From Candidatus Gracilibacteria bacterium GN02-872 (GTDB taxonomy: Bacteria; Patescibacteriota; Gracilibacteria; BD1-5; UBA6164), in NCBI GenBank assembly GCA_003260325.1, contig MOLU01000008.1:1-53677 (forward strand): a stretch of 53,677 bases of DNA, in the 5' to 3' direction. Numbering within the stretch: position 1 is the stretch's first letter; each line of letters begins with the position of its first letter. The translations under genes were made by a program, and so were the position numbers. Of the stretch, positions 30,010 through 41,008 are shown piece by piece. The notes beneath the pieces were generated by a model, which was given only the letters and a program-made list of their open reading frames with translations, did not search any database and was not told the origin of the DNA.

Positions 30010-30095
30010 TGGTACCCAGGAAGGGACTTGAACCCTTACACCTGTGAGGGCAGAGGATTTTGAGTCCTCCGTGTCTACCATTCCACCACCTGGGC
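30010..30095 (-). tRNA. tRNA-Leu (anticodon CAA)
   Basis: An 86-base class II tRNA: the acceptor GCCCAGG pairs with CCTGGGT. The anticodon stem GAGGA/TCCTC encloses loop CTCAAAA, a long variable arm follows, the T-loop is GTTCAAG, and CCA is encoded. It reads UUG. Its 5' end is duplicated upstream. Confidence 0.95.
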
Positions 30096-30208
30096 ATAAA
30101 TTTGATCTATAATTTGCATTACGTAGTTATGTTTTCTCTCCGTGCACTCCACTCGCTTTGCTCGGGAGTATGGCTTCAATGAGTTGCTTGCAATGCAAGC
30201 TCGCATTT
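30074..30208. repeat. 135-bp direct repeat, copy 1 (tRNA-Leu 5' end plus upstream)
   Basis: It holds the first 22 bases of tRNA-Leu and about 110 bases upstream, including a GC-rich palindrome (CTCC...CGCTTTGC...GGGAG) and a CTTGCAATGCAAG inverted repeat. About 93-95% identical to 30216-30350. Confidence 0.85.
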
Positions 30209-30215
30209 CCACACA

Positions 30216-30350
30216 TCTACCATTCCACCACCTGGGCATAAATTTGATCTGTAATTTGCATTACGCAGTTATGTTTTCTCTCCGTGCACTCCACTCGCTT
30301 TGCTCGGGAGTATGGCTTCAATGAGTCGCTTGCAATACAAACTCACATTT
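30216..30350. repeat. 135-bp direct repeat, copy 2 (tRNA-Leu 5' fragment plus upstream)
   Basis: Second copy at 142-bp period; it carries only the first 22 bases of the tRNA, so it is not functional. Both copies lie between the probable tRNA promoter and the intact tRNA, so they are probably transcribed with it. Confidence 0.85.
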
Positions 30351-30382
30351 TGTACATAAAAAGTTCCCTTGCAGACTTTGTT

Positions 30383-30409
30383 ATTATACACAAAAAAATT
30401 ATAAATCAA
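30383..30409 (-). promoter_or_regulatory. Candidate promoter of tRNA-Leu
   Basis: Minus-strand TTGATT, 15 bases, TATAAT, about 290 bases upstream of the tRNA because of the duplication. Confidence 0.5.
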
Positions 30410-30457
30410 TATTTTTTTAAAAAATTGTAAAATTTACTGGATTTTTACAGAATTTTG

Positions 30458-30466
30458 TGTTATAAT
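30458..30466 (+). promoter_or_regulatory. Extended -10 promoter of rnr
   Basis: TGTTATAAT, an extended -10 element about 34 bases before the RNase R start; no good -35 box. Confidence 0.55.
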
Positions 30467-30499
30467 CCTTCTATAAAAAATACTTTTTAAATCAATTTT

Positions 30500-32638
30500 A
30501 TGAAAAAAACTATTTGAGTTTTTGAAAAATCAAAATGATACTGATTTGTTGTTCCAAATGATAAAAAAAATTATAATTGAGATTATTATATTTCTGAAAA
30601 AAATTTTTTTTGAGCAAAAGATTGAGATTTAGTTGAAATCGAAATTTTGAAAACAAACAAGGGAAAAAGCAAAGAAGCAAAAATTATAAATATTTTAAAT
30701 AAAGGAAAAAAAGAAAATCTTGAAACAATAATATGAATTTATTCACAAGCAAAAGATTGACAGTATTGATTTGTTGATGTGATTGACTTGCCAAAATGAT
30801 ATTTTGTTCATCCAAAAAATAAGTTAACAGCTATGGATTGAGACACTGTTGAGGCATTTGTAAAAGACTTTAATTGAAGGCAAGAAGCTGAAATAATCAG
30901 AGTTTTGGAAAGAAAAAAATGACTTATAGTTTGAGTTTATCAGCAATCAAAAGGTAATTTCTGATTTGTAATTCCAAAAAATGAAAACATAAAAAATGAT
31001 ATTTTTGTAGCTTCTACAAATGCTTTTTGAGCACATAGCGGAGATATAGTTTGAGTTGAAATTACGAAATTTACGGCAAAAAATCCAGAGTGAGTTATAA
31101 AAGAAATTATTTCAAAAAAATGAAATTTAGATAAAAGAGAAGAAGAGATTTTAACAATTGCAGTCGAAATGTGAGCCAAAATTACTTTCCCTGAAGAAGC
31201 TTTAAATAATTTAAAAAATGTTTCTGAAAAAATAGAGGAAAAAGAATTCTCAAAAAGAAAAGATTTGAGGAAATTGTTTACTTTTACGATAGATTGAGCA
31301 GATGCAAAAGATCTAGATGATGCAGTTTCTTTGGAAATACTTGAAAATGGAGATTATTTACTTTATGTTTCTATTGCTGATGTTTCGCATTATGTAGCTG
31401 AAAACTCTGCATTGGATAAAGAGGCTTTGGAAAGATGAACTTCAATTTATTTGGCTGATAGAGTGATTCCGATGCTTCCAGAAAAACTTTCAAATAATCT
31501 TTGTAGTTTGAATCCTTATACTGATAAATTAGCTTTGACTTGCGAAATTCATATTTGAGCAAAAACTTGACACACAGTAAAATCAAAGGTTTATGAATCA
31601 ATTATAAATTCTGATTTTAGGCTTACCTATGAGGAGGTTGATAAAATTGTTAAAAATGAAATAAAATCTTGAGAAGAATTGATGTTTAGATGAATAGCTT
31701 CACAAAAGCTTATCGAAACAATAAATCAAGCAGATTCTTTGAAAAATATTATTTTAGAACATAGAGAAAAAGTCTGAATTTTAAATTTTGATTTTCCTGA
31801 AACATATATCAGTTTTGATGATAAATGAGAGCCAAACTGAGTAAAAGAATATCCAAAATATGATTCAAATAAACTTATTGAAGTTTTTATGGTTTCAGCA
31901 AATGAAGCTGTTGCAAAGCAATTTAGTAAAATTCCTTTTCTTTACAGAATTCACGAAGAACCAAAAAATTTTGATATTTCTGATCTAGAAGAAAAACTTC
32001 GTCTTTTTTGAGTAAAATTTAAATTTAAAGATGTTACAACTCTTGAATTTGCTCAGCTTTTAGAGAAATTTAAAAATTTGGAAGAAACAAAAAAGAGATT
32101 TTTAGAAAAAATGACACTTAGAACTCTTACTCAAGCTATTTATTCAAATGTAAATTTTTGACATTTTGGGCTTTGACTTCAGTTCTATAGCCATTTTACT
32201 TCACCAATTAGGAGATATCCGGATTTACAAATTCATAGAATTATAAAAGAATTTTTAAATGGTAAATTTGATGAAAAAAGAAAATCTCATTATTTAGATA
32301 TTTTGCCAAAAGTAGCTAAACAATCAAGCGAAAGAGAAAGGCTTAGTGAAAAACTTGAATACAAAGTCAGAGATTATTTTATTGTAAAATATTACAAAAA
32401 TAAGATTTGACAGGAATTTGATGCGGTTATTTCTGGATTGATTTCAAAATGAATTTTTGTTGCACTTCAAGACACAGCAGAATGATTTGTTGAAATAAAA
32501 AACTGAAATTTTGATGAAAAAAATCAGACAATGAAAGTAAAATCAAAAAAATATACTTTGTGACAAGATTTAAGAGTTAGGCTTGTAAATGCTGATGAAA
32601 AGCTCCTAAGGCTTGATTTTGAGATTGTAGAAAAATAG
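30500..32638 (+). CDS. rnr: Ribonuclease R
   Basis: 712 residues. N-terminal cold-shock-type OB domains ([38 protein letters not shown]) precede the RNB catalytic domain. Its metal-site motif [17 protein letters not shown] lies near residue 265, and the domain continues with [26 protein letters not shown] and [21 protein letters not shown]-terminal S1 domain ([17 protein letters not shown]) ends the protein. RNase R degrades structured RNA 3' to 5'. Full-length, single gene; many glycines UGA-coded. Confidence 0.96.
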
Positions 32639-32661
32639 GCTTTTCAAAAAGGGCTTATTTT
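32631..32661 (+). terminator. Intrinsic terminator
   Basis: An imperfect stem AAAAATAGGC / GGGCTTATTTTT overlapping the rnr stop codon. Confidence 0.6.
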
Positions 32662-32719
32662 TGCTTTTTAAAAAGATTTATGCTAAAATAAATTTAGTTT
32701 AATTTTTAACTAAAAAAAT

Positions 32720-34300
32720 ATGAATATTTTTAAAAATATTTCAAATTTATTTAAAATGAAATTTTATTTTGTAAATGAGCTTGAAAGATTTCCAAAACCA
32801 GCTGAAGCAGAAGAAACAAAAAAAAAGAAAACTGATGCTCAAATAAAAAAAGAAGCAATTGAAGCTGGGATAAAATATCATTCAAGTTATGAAAATAATC
32901 TACAAAGGTGATTAGATAAACTTTCTCAAACTGAAAAAGCAAATGATCCTGAGTTTAATTCATTTAAAAATAAAGTTGCAGAAAAAATTTTGGAAAACAA
33001 AGAAAAACGTAAATCTTTGGAAGAACAAGCTGCTCAAAACATTATAAAAGAAAATTTAAATTCTTTGAGAAAATTTGTTGAAGAAAATGGAAAAAAGTTT
33101 GGAATTGAAGTTGACGAAGAATGAAATGTTTTAGAACAAAATATTTCTTTTCAGGAGGAAATAAACAATTTAGATAAAACAGAAAAGATAAAAAAATTAA
33201 CTAAAGTTGATTTTAAAGATATTTTGAATGGAAAAGTAAAAAATTTAGAATTTTCTTTTGAATCTAAAGATAAAAATGCAAAAAATGAGACTTTCTCAGC
33301 TTCAGAAATATTTCCTAAAGAAGTAGCTAGTTTAATAGAAAATTGAAAAAAATATGAAAGAGACTCTTTAACTTGAGAATTTTTTGCTTGAGAACAAAAT
33401 CTTGTGATTAAAGACAAAACTAAGTTAGAAATCTGAAAAATAAGAACAAAAGAAGAAATCACAAAATTGGAAGAAGAAAATCTGAAAAAAGAACAAAAAT
33501 TTTTAAAAGAAAACAAAAATTATGACAATGATGAAGATAGAGAAATAGTTTCTACGGCAGTTTCTTCTTGATTGAACGAAAACGAAACAAAGTTGATTTT
33601 AGACTGAAAATATGAAGATTTTGAAAAGCAACCAAAAACATCTCAAGAAAGACTTATAAATACTACAAAAGTATTAAAAGATAATTGAGACTTAGATTGA
33701 GAAAGATGAAGTCCATTACTTGAATTTATAAAAGAATTACTTGCATTTTTTGGACTTTACAAATGAAAAAATGTTTTGGAAAGGGATAAAGATGGAAACC
33801 TTGTTTTAGATGAGGATTGATTTCCAAAACTAAATGATTGAACTTGAAATATTCCAGAAGGACTTGAAAAAGAAGCAAGCTTAAACAAAGTAAGAGAAAT
33901 AGCTGTTTCTCAATTGTGAATCAGTGAAAAAAATTGATGAGCAGACAAATATTTCAAAGAGCTTGGTTACAAAAATTTAAATTCTAGATCAACTCCTTGG
34001 TGTTGAGCTTTTGTAAATTGGGTCTTGAAAAAAGCTTGATACGAATGAACTAAGTGATTAACAGCGAAGTGATTCATAAAAATGGAATGAAAAGGGCACG
34101 TTGCGATAAAAGTCTCACAAACAGATATGATTTGAGGAAATCAATGAAACAAAGTTGGACTTAGTAAAATCAGAAAAAAAATGGTTTGATTTGCAGTTCC
34201 GACTGCTGATTGATTAAGAATGTTTAAGTGAAATTATCCTCAAGAAAAAATCCCAGTTTGAGCGATTTTGGTTTTCAATAGAGGAAAATCAGATAATTAG
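32720..34300 (+). CDS. Cell-wall hydrolase-like protein, C-terminal CHAP/NlpC-type amidase domain
   Basis: 526 residues. Residues 1-150 are a charged helical region also found in the next gene (SYENNLQRGLDKLSQTEKAN, then DPEFNSFK). A beta-rich middle carries repeated FSFESKD- and LVIKDKTKLEI-type strands. The C-terminal 120 residues contain STPWCGAFVNWVLKKAGYEG and a later GHVAIKVS, the cysteine and histidine of CHAP/TIGR02594-type peptidoglycan amidases. There is no signal peptide, so export would need a non-Sec route or lysis. First of a three-gene set of related wall-active proteins. Confidence 0.75.
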
Positions 34301-34303
34301 ATT

Positions 34304-34330
34304 TAAAAGCTAGAATTTCTAGCTTTTTTT
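34304..34330 (+). terminator. Intrinsic terminator
   Basis: AAAAGCTAGAA and TTCTAGCTTTT arms immediately followed by T-run. Confidence 0.85.
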
Positions 34331-34384
34331 GCTTTTAAAAAATATTTGTGATAAAATAGAAATGTTTAAAATTTAAATTGATTT

Positions 34385-34804
34385 ATGAATTCTATAAAAA
34401 ATATTTTAAAGATTTTTGACTTTAGGTTTTATTTTGATGAAACTTGAAGAAATATTGGTCAGTCTCCAGAAATAAAAGATTCTCAAAATGAAACAGTTGA
34501 AAAATCAGAAGATCAAAAGAAAATCGAAGCAAATAAAGCTTGAATGAAGTATTTGTGATCTTATTGACGAAACTTAAAAGTTTGAATTGATAAAATAGCA
34601 AAAACTGAAAAAGCTGATGATCCTGAATTTAAAGAATTTTACAAAAAAATAAATGACAAATTGGTTTCTCTAGCAAAAGAATTTAATGAACTTAAACAAG
34701 AAAATAAAGATATTTTAGAATGAAAAAAGACTTTTATTTCAAAAGAAGCAGAGGATTTTGGCTTCAAAATAGATAATGAGTGAAATATTTCTCAAATTAA
34801 CTAA
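34385..34804 (+). CDS. Short paralogue of the N-terminal region of the wall hydrolase
   Basis: 139 residues. It matches residues 1-150 of the 32720 protein: similar start (IKNILKIFDFRFYF versus IFKNISNLFKMKFYF), then SYGRNLKVGIDKIAKTEKAD, DPEFKEF and the closing GFKIDNEGNISQ. It lacks any catalytic domain. This looks like a shared docking or packaging module, present alone here. Probably co-transcribed with the next gene (26-base gap). Confidence 0.65.
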
Positions 34805-34830
34805 AAATTTTTAATTTGTAAAAAATAACT

Positions 34831-36570
34831 ATGACAGAAAAACTAAAACAAAATGGAGAAAAATTAGAAAAAAAGCAAGATTCTTCAACAGAAAATAGTG
34901 AAGTTAATCAATTAGAATCAATGATTTCTGAGGCTGAAAATTCTTTAAAATCTTTTACTTCAACTTTAGAAACAGTTTTTGCTTGAACAAAAATGACAAA
35001 AGAGCAGAAACAAAGAGCAGATGAGATTATTTTAAGTAAAGAAAAAATAATTTGAGAACTAAAAAAAGTTTTGTCTCAATTGAAACATTCTAAATCAGAG
35101 CTTGAAATTAAAAGTAAAACTTTGGATGTTTACAGTTCAAAAAACTACCTGGAAACTGAAAAATCAAAAGAATATTTAGAAATGCAGGATAAAATTACAG
35201 ATTTACAAAAAAGAGTTTTTGAGCTTGATGAAGCCCAAAGTATTTTACTTAAGGATTTTAGGCTTTTGTCTCATTGAGAAAAAGTTAACAAATCTCTAAG
35301 TAAAAAAGAAATCAAAGAAATGAAAAATATTTCTTCAACAGAATTTTTGCAAAAACCATTTTCTGAAAGGTTAAAATATGTAACTATTTGAAATATTGAT
35401 TCTACAGCAGTTTCTAATGGAAAAATAAAAGAATTAGAAATAAACTTTTCTTTTGATGGAAAATTTAACAGACAATTGTATTTAAACACAACTGCTGGTA
35501 TGATTCTTCCTCTGGAGGTAAGACAGATTGAAGTAAATTGAGTAATTTATAGTAGAAATAATTTAAAATGAGAATTTTTTTCTACAAACTGAAAAAGACT
35601 TATAATCAAAGATGAAACTAAAATTTCAATTAAAAAATTAGTTTCAAAAGAAGACTTAGATAAAGAATTTAAAAGCAAAATAGATTTATCAAAATACAAA
35701 AATCCAATTGATAAGGAAATCGCAATTGAAGCAGAAAAAAGATGAGTTTCTGAAAGTTTAGCTTTGAAGTTATTTAGCTCAGTTCTTAAAGAAGCTCCAG
35801 ATAACTTAAAATCAGCTTTGTTAGAAGATTTATTTACAGAGATAGATAGAAAAAGATGATATTATGCTGATAAATTTGGAGAAAATTCAGTAGAAAAAGA
35901 TTGAAAATTTTCTATAAACTTCTTATCATATTTGTCAGAATGAAATAAAATAATTTTTGAAGAATCAGCTAAAGGATACGGATATTCGGATGAACAAATT
36001 AAAAAAGCAAAAGTTTTTGATGAGGATCTCTTAAAGTATGATTGAAAACTAAATTTAGAAGCTTTTGCTTGATTAGACGTAAAACCAGAAGATGTTCAAA
36101 AAATAAGAGAAATGAAAAGATTTTATCCGTGAAGTCAAGAAACTGTAATTTTATTCAAAATTGCAGCAAAAGTTGCTTGATTACCTTGAATCTGGGCTAC
36201 AAATTCTAATCTTCACTATATTCTTTGAAAAGAGTCAAACTGAAAAGTCGGAGTTTTGAATTATACCGCAAAATCTATGTCTTTGAACCAATTCAAATCA
36301 ATGGCTTTAAATTCAAATTCAAAAAATCCAATGTGACTAAAATCTACAGCTTCAGGACTATGACAATTACTTCTTTCAAATGTTGATATCTTTTACCCAA
36401 GTTGAAGAAAATGAATCTGAGACCCAATTGAAGAGGCTGTTTGATTTATGGGATACATAAAAGATAGATACTGAAATCCTGATATCGCTAAAAGTGTTTA
36501 CTGAAAAATGTGATATTTTAATCATCCTACAAAGTGAAGACAATATAAAGGATTTAAAGAATGATATTAA
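34831..36570 (+). CDS. Lytic transglycosylase-like protein with coiled-coil N-terminus
   Basis: 579 residues. A helical coiled-coil region (about 1-150) and a beta-rich segment like that of the 32720 protein (LIIKDETKISIKK) precede a lysozyme-like SLT domain in the last 160 residues. There ILGKESNGKVG supplies the catalytic glutamate, TASGLGQLLLSNVD is the second signature, and SVYGKMGY lies near the end. It probably cleaves peptidoglycan glycan strands. No signal peptide. Cluster with the CHAP-type amidase suggests a combined wall-degrading function. Confidence 0.75.
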
Positions 36571-36571
36571 C

Positions 36572-36602
36572 AAAATACTTGATTTTCCAAGTATTTTTCT
36601 TT
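36572..36602 (+). terminator. Intrinsic terminator
   Basis: AAAATACTTG and CAAGTATTTT arms directly after the transglycosylase stop. Confidence 0.85.
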
Positions 36603-36682
36603 TTTATAAAAAATATCTCTATTTCTTGCATTTTTTAAAAAAAATTTATAATAATATAAAATTTAAAACTAAAAAATGATTT

Positions 36683-37828
36683 ATGTCAAAATTACAAAAA
36701 TTCTGAGATTTAATATTTTCTAAAACTTTTGCCTATAAATTCATATCTTATTTTCTTTTTGTACTATTTTTAATTATATTTAGAGATTTTTTGTGAATAA
36801 TAATCCTTACTTTTATTTTTTGATATCTTTTTTATTCAATTGCAAAATATTTCAAAGAAAAAATAGACTATGCAATAGATAAACTTTTTAAACACAAACC
36901 AAATAATTTTTTGAAAAGAATGCTTTCTCTTGATTTGATGATAATTTTAGTTTATTTGTGATTTATTTGAATAATCGCTTTTACAGTTTCTAGAATGATT
37001 CCAAAGTTGATTTATGAATTATCTCATTTACCAAACACCTTTCCTTTTATTGCTGATTATATAAATGATATTTTGGAAAAACTAAAGTGAATTATGAAGT
37101 TTAATCACGAACTTGGAACAAATCTGAAACAATTGATGAATTCTAGTGATTTTAGTATTTATGCTGAAGTTTTTCAAAGACTAAAAACTTTTTCAATCAT
37201 TTCTTTAAAAGTTATTTTATCTTTGTTTATGAGTTTTATTTTTTTGCTTGATAGAGTCAAACTTTGAGAATATTTATGAAATATAAAAAAATCAAATTTC
37301 AATTTTATTTATAAAGAATACAAAATAATTTTTGATAAAGTTGTAAAAAGTTTTTGAGTTATAATAAAAGCTCAAGCTACAATTGCTCTTGTAAACACTA
37401 TTTTGACAACTATTTGACTAATTTTGATTGGATACATGAACTGAGGTCCTTATCCTTTTTTACTTACTTTGAGTTTAATCGTATTTCTAGCTGGATTTAT
37501 CCCAGTTTTATGAACTTTTATTTCGAGTGTTCCAATTCTAATTATTTGATATACAGCATTTTCTGAAGCAGGAATCAGATTTATTATTGAAGTCATCATT
37601 CTTATCTCTGTTATTCACTTTATTGAAGCTTATCTTCTAAATCCAAAAATAGTTTCAAAAATACTTTCTTTGCCTGTAAGTATTACATTTGTGATTTTGA
37701 TTTTTTCAGAAAAATTATTTTGAATAGCTTGACTTTTACTTTGAATAAGTTTATTTTACTTCATTGTCTGAATACTTTCAGACATTGATAGAACTATGGA
37801 AAAGAAAAAACTAGAATTGAAAGAATAA
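36683..37828 (+). CDS. AI-2E family transporter (first of two)
   Basis: 381 residues, with about eight membrane segments. The C-terminal half carries the family signature region (GGPYPFLLTLSLIVFLAGFI then PVLGTFISSVPILIIG and HFIEAYLLNPKIVSKIL). AI-2E proteins are PerM-like permeases or antiporters; substrates vary. A charged linker lies between the N-terminal helix pair and the core. A second family member is at 47367. Confidence 0.9.
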
Positions 37829-37847
37829 ATTTTACTATAAAATTTTT

Positions 37848-37875
37848 TTGACAAAAAGAATTTTTTTTCTATAAT
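37848..37875 (+). promoter_or_regulatory. Strong promoter (TTGACA-N16-TATAAT)
   Basis: Both consensus hexamers are perfect, at 37848 and 37870, predicting a start near 37882 and driving the thrS leader. Confidence 0.85.
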
Positions 37876-37881
37876 TTAACT

Positions 37882-38037
37882 TAATTACTTTCTAATAAGG
37901 CATCGTGAAACCTAGAAGACTTATGACCATTGCAATGAAAATTTATTCTATTTGAAAATAGGTATTTTTTGCTGAGAAAAGTTTTTTAGATAAAAGTGAT
38001 TTTTAACAAACCTATTTTATAAAAATAGGTTTTTTTA
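37882..38037 (+). ncRNA. Structured leader/attenuator upstream of thrS (or a separate small RNA)
   Basis: A transcript of about 155 bases begins at a consensus promoter and ends at a terminator 22 bases before thrS. ATAAG (near 37896) can pair with CTTAT (37919), and CTATTT-GAA-AATAG forms a hairpin near 37949-37962. AAAATAGGT at its 3' side can instead pair with ACCTATTTT of the terminator, giving mutually exclusive structures. I see no T-box motif and no known riboswitch core. A standalone small RNA is the alternative. Confidence 0.6.
38008..38037 (+). terminator. Leader terminator before thrS
   Basis: AAACCTATTTT and AAAATAGGTTT arms with a short loop, then T7. Confidence 0.85.
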
Positions 38038-38058
38038 TTTTTTAAGATTTTTAAAATT

Positions 38059-39939
38059 ATGAGTGAATTATCTACAAAAAAGCATTCCCTTGCACATATA
38101 ATGGCTCAAGCTGTAAAAGAATATTTTCCAAATGCTAAACTTTGAATTTGACCTGCAACAGAAGACTGATTTTATTATGATTTTGACTTTGGTGAAGATA
38201 TCTTGACTGATGCAGATTTGAAAAAAATAGAAAAATCTATGAAAAAAATAATTTCTCAAAAACAGGAATTTATTCATTTTTATGTTAATTATGATGAGGC
38301 TAGAAATATTCTTAAAGAAATGGATGAAGAATTTAAAAATGTTTTAATTGATAGATTTGAGAGCTGAGATTTCAAAAACAAGGAAAAACTAGAATCTTGA
38401 AAAGTAGGATTTTCCATAAATACTTCAAAATGAAAGAATTCTGATTATTATGCAAAACTTCAAAGTTTTCTGAAAGAAAAATGATTCTATGATTTTTCAG
38501 AAATGGATTGAGATCAAGTTAAAAATTTAAAATTTCTTGATATGTGTGCTTGACCTCATATTCATAATTCTCTTGAAATAGATCCAAACAGTTTTAAGTT
38601 AGCAAAAATAGCTTGAGCTTATTGGTTGTGAGATGCAGAAAATAAACAATTAACTAGAATTTATGCTTATGCTTTTGAAACAGCAGAAGAATTGGAAAAA
38701 CATTTGAAAATGCTTGAAGAAGCTAAAAAAAGAGATCATAGAATTATTTGACAAAAACTAAAACTTTTTACTATTTCAGAGCTTGTTTGACCTGGATTAC
38801 CTTTGATGCAACCAGCTGGAATGGTTATAAGAAAGGAAATAGAAGACTATCTTTGGGAACTTCACAAAGATAAGTGATACTTGAGAGTTTGGACTCCTCA
38901 CTTGGCAAAAGAAGCTCTGTATGAGTGTTCATGACACGCAGGACATTATTTAGAAGATATGTTTAAAGTTTTTTGATGAACAAGTAAAGAAGATTTTTTC
39001 TTGAAACCAATGAACTGTCCGCATCATATGCAGCTTTTCGCTGATAATCAGTTTTCTTACAGAGATATGCCTATTAGGTATTTTGAGCCAGCAACTGTTT
39101 ATCGTGATGAAAAATCAGGACAACTTTCTTGATTAACTAGAGTTAGAGCTATTACTCAAGATGATTGACATTTATTTTGTAGAGTTTCTCAAATCAAAGA
39201 TGAAGTAAAAACTATTACAAATATCATAAAATCATTTTATACAACTATGTGAATGACTGACTGATACTGGGTTTCTTTGTCTGTTAGAGGAAATGATAAA
39301 ACTTATCTTTGAAGTGATGAAGTTTGGGAAATGGCTGAAACAGCGCTAGAAGAAGCTAGTCAAGAAAATAATTTGCCTTATAAAAGAATAGAGTGAGAAG
39401 CAGCTTTTTATTGACCAAAGCTAGATTTTATGTTTAAAGATGCGATTTGAAGAGAATGGCAACTTGCAACTATTCAGTGTGATTTTAACTTGCCTGAAAG
39501 ATTTAAACTAGAATTTACAAATGAAAAATGAGAAAAAGAAAGACCAGTTGTTATTCATAGAGCTATTTCTGGAAGTCTAGAAAGAGCTATGTGAGTTTTA
39601 ATAGAACACTTTGCTTGAATATTTCCACTTTGGATGGCTCCAAGACAAGTTATAATAATTCCTGTTGTTCCTAAGTTTGATGACTATGCTGCTAAAGTAG
39701 AAAAAACTTTAAAAGAGACTTGAATTAGAGTTTCAGCTGACTATTCTACTGATTGATTAAATAAAAAAGTTAGAAATGCTGAAAAAATGCACAATAATTA
39801 TATATTAGTTTTGTGAGAGGAAGAAGAAAAGTCAGGAACTGTTTCAGTGAGAAACTATAAAACAAAAGAGCAAACAAGTGAAAAATTAGCTGATTTTATT
39901 TCAAAAATCACTGAAGAAATCCGTACAAGAAGCTTATAA
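38059..39939 (+). CDS. thrS: Threonyl-tRNA synthetase
   Basis: 626 residues. The protein starts at the editing domain ([17 protein letters not shown]), so the usual N-terminal TGS domain is missing, but an insertion of about 40 residues lies after residue 105. The editing motif MCAGPHIHNS follows. Class II motifs are complete: [11 protein letters not shown] for zinc/[23 protein letters not shown] (motif 2) and [19 protein letters not shown] (motif 3), then the anticodon domain. Regulated probably by the attenuator immediately upstream. Confidence 0.97.
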
Positions 39940-39947
39940 TATTTTTT

Positions 39948-39986
39948 AAAAAGAGAATTTTTTTCTTAAAAATTTTCTCTTTTTTT
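39948..39986 (+). terminator. Intrinsic terminator of thrS
   Basis: AAAAAGAGAA and TTCTCTTTTT arms with a 17-base A/T loop. Confidence 0.75.
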
Positions 39987-40065
39987 ATTTTAAAATAATT
40001 CCTATTGACAATTTATTTATTTTATTTATAATCTAGAAATATTTTTAAAAAATAAGTCTTTATTT

Positions 40066-41004
40066 ATGGGGCTGAGATTAGAAAACTGAAATTTTACTGT
40101 GTGAATATTTGATTTTGATGGAAATATTTTGAAAACAGATACTCCAGTTTATTTCAAAAATAATGAAACCTGAGAAATAGAAAAATTTTCGATGCATTTT
40201 GTTGATCAAAATCAAAAAGATTTTTTTTGAAATGGCTCAAAATACAGTGTTGTAAGTGAAACTTATTCAGAAGGAAGAGATTTTTTCTCATCAGATTATC
40301 ACAGAGGTTTTGATTGAATTATACAAGATGTGCTGAATGCAATCGAAGAAAACAATTTTGCTCAAAGCTATGAAGTTTTTAAAAATGCATATTTAATTAA
40401 AGCTAGAATGTTTGCTATTTTGACGGCTCATTGAAATAGTCCTGATAATTTTCATAGAGCTTTTTCTTTGATAAATGAAAGAACTCTCACAAAGGAACAA
40501 AAACAACAACAATATGAAAATATTATAAAAAATTATTGATTGGACTCTAAAATTTCTCGGGAAGAGGCTTTGTATTACTATCTTTGAAAAGTTATAAACT
40601 ATATTCCTTGCAACAATTTTCAAGTTGAAAAACTTATGTGATTTGCTGATGAAATGCCTTCTTGTGATAGAAAAGCCAAGGCTATGGATTTCTTGTTATC
40701 ATATTATATAAATCTTTTGGAAAATATTTATAAAAAAAATATTTCTGAAATAATCTGAAAAAAACAATATTTTTCAGTTTGATTCAGTGATGATAATTTA
40801 AAAAATATTGTTTCAGTTTATGAAAAATTTAGAGTTTTTTTAGATTCTGAAAAATATTTTCCAGAAGTGCAAAAAAAGTTTAGTGTGTACTTTACTTGAA
40901 AATCAGAAGAATATTACAATTTATTGATGATGCTTTGAGATGAAGAGCATTTTAGAGAACAAATTAAACAAAAATATTGATTAAAAATAAAACTTAAAAA
41001 ATAA
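40066..41004 (+). CDS. HAD-like protein, paralogue 1
   Basis: 312 residues. The N-terminus GIFDFDGNILKTDTPVYF fits HAD motif I (D-x-D-G), followed by a long lineage-specific cap and FAILTAHGNSPDNF, which corresponds to motif II (T-x-x-x-N). The SVGFSDDNLKN segment near residue 245 matches the acidic motif IV. It is 4 bases from ppk2 and closely resembles the gene at 41977 throughout. Probably a phosphatase or phosphotransferase; substrate unknown. Confidence 0.75.
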
Positions 41005-41008
41005 ATTT

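Noticed and set aside
30142..30324. 60-codon frame in the tRNA-Leu repeat region
   Set aside because: It runs through the non-coding duplicated palindromes and a tRNA fragment.
30074..30350. CRISPR array or second tRNA-Leu
   Set aside because: Only two units with no uniform spacers; the second copy holds just 22 bases of tRNA.
33151..33516. 121-codon antisense frame within the wall-hydrolase gene
   Set aside because: Another Phe/Ser-rich shadow of an A-rich coding strand.
37882..38037. T-box riboswitch before thrS
   Set aside because: No AGGGTGGNACC motif or Stem I architecture; kept only as an uncharacterised leader.
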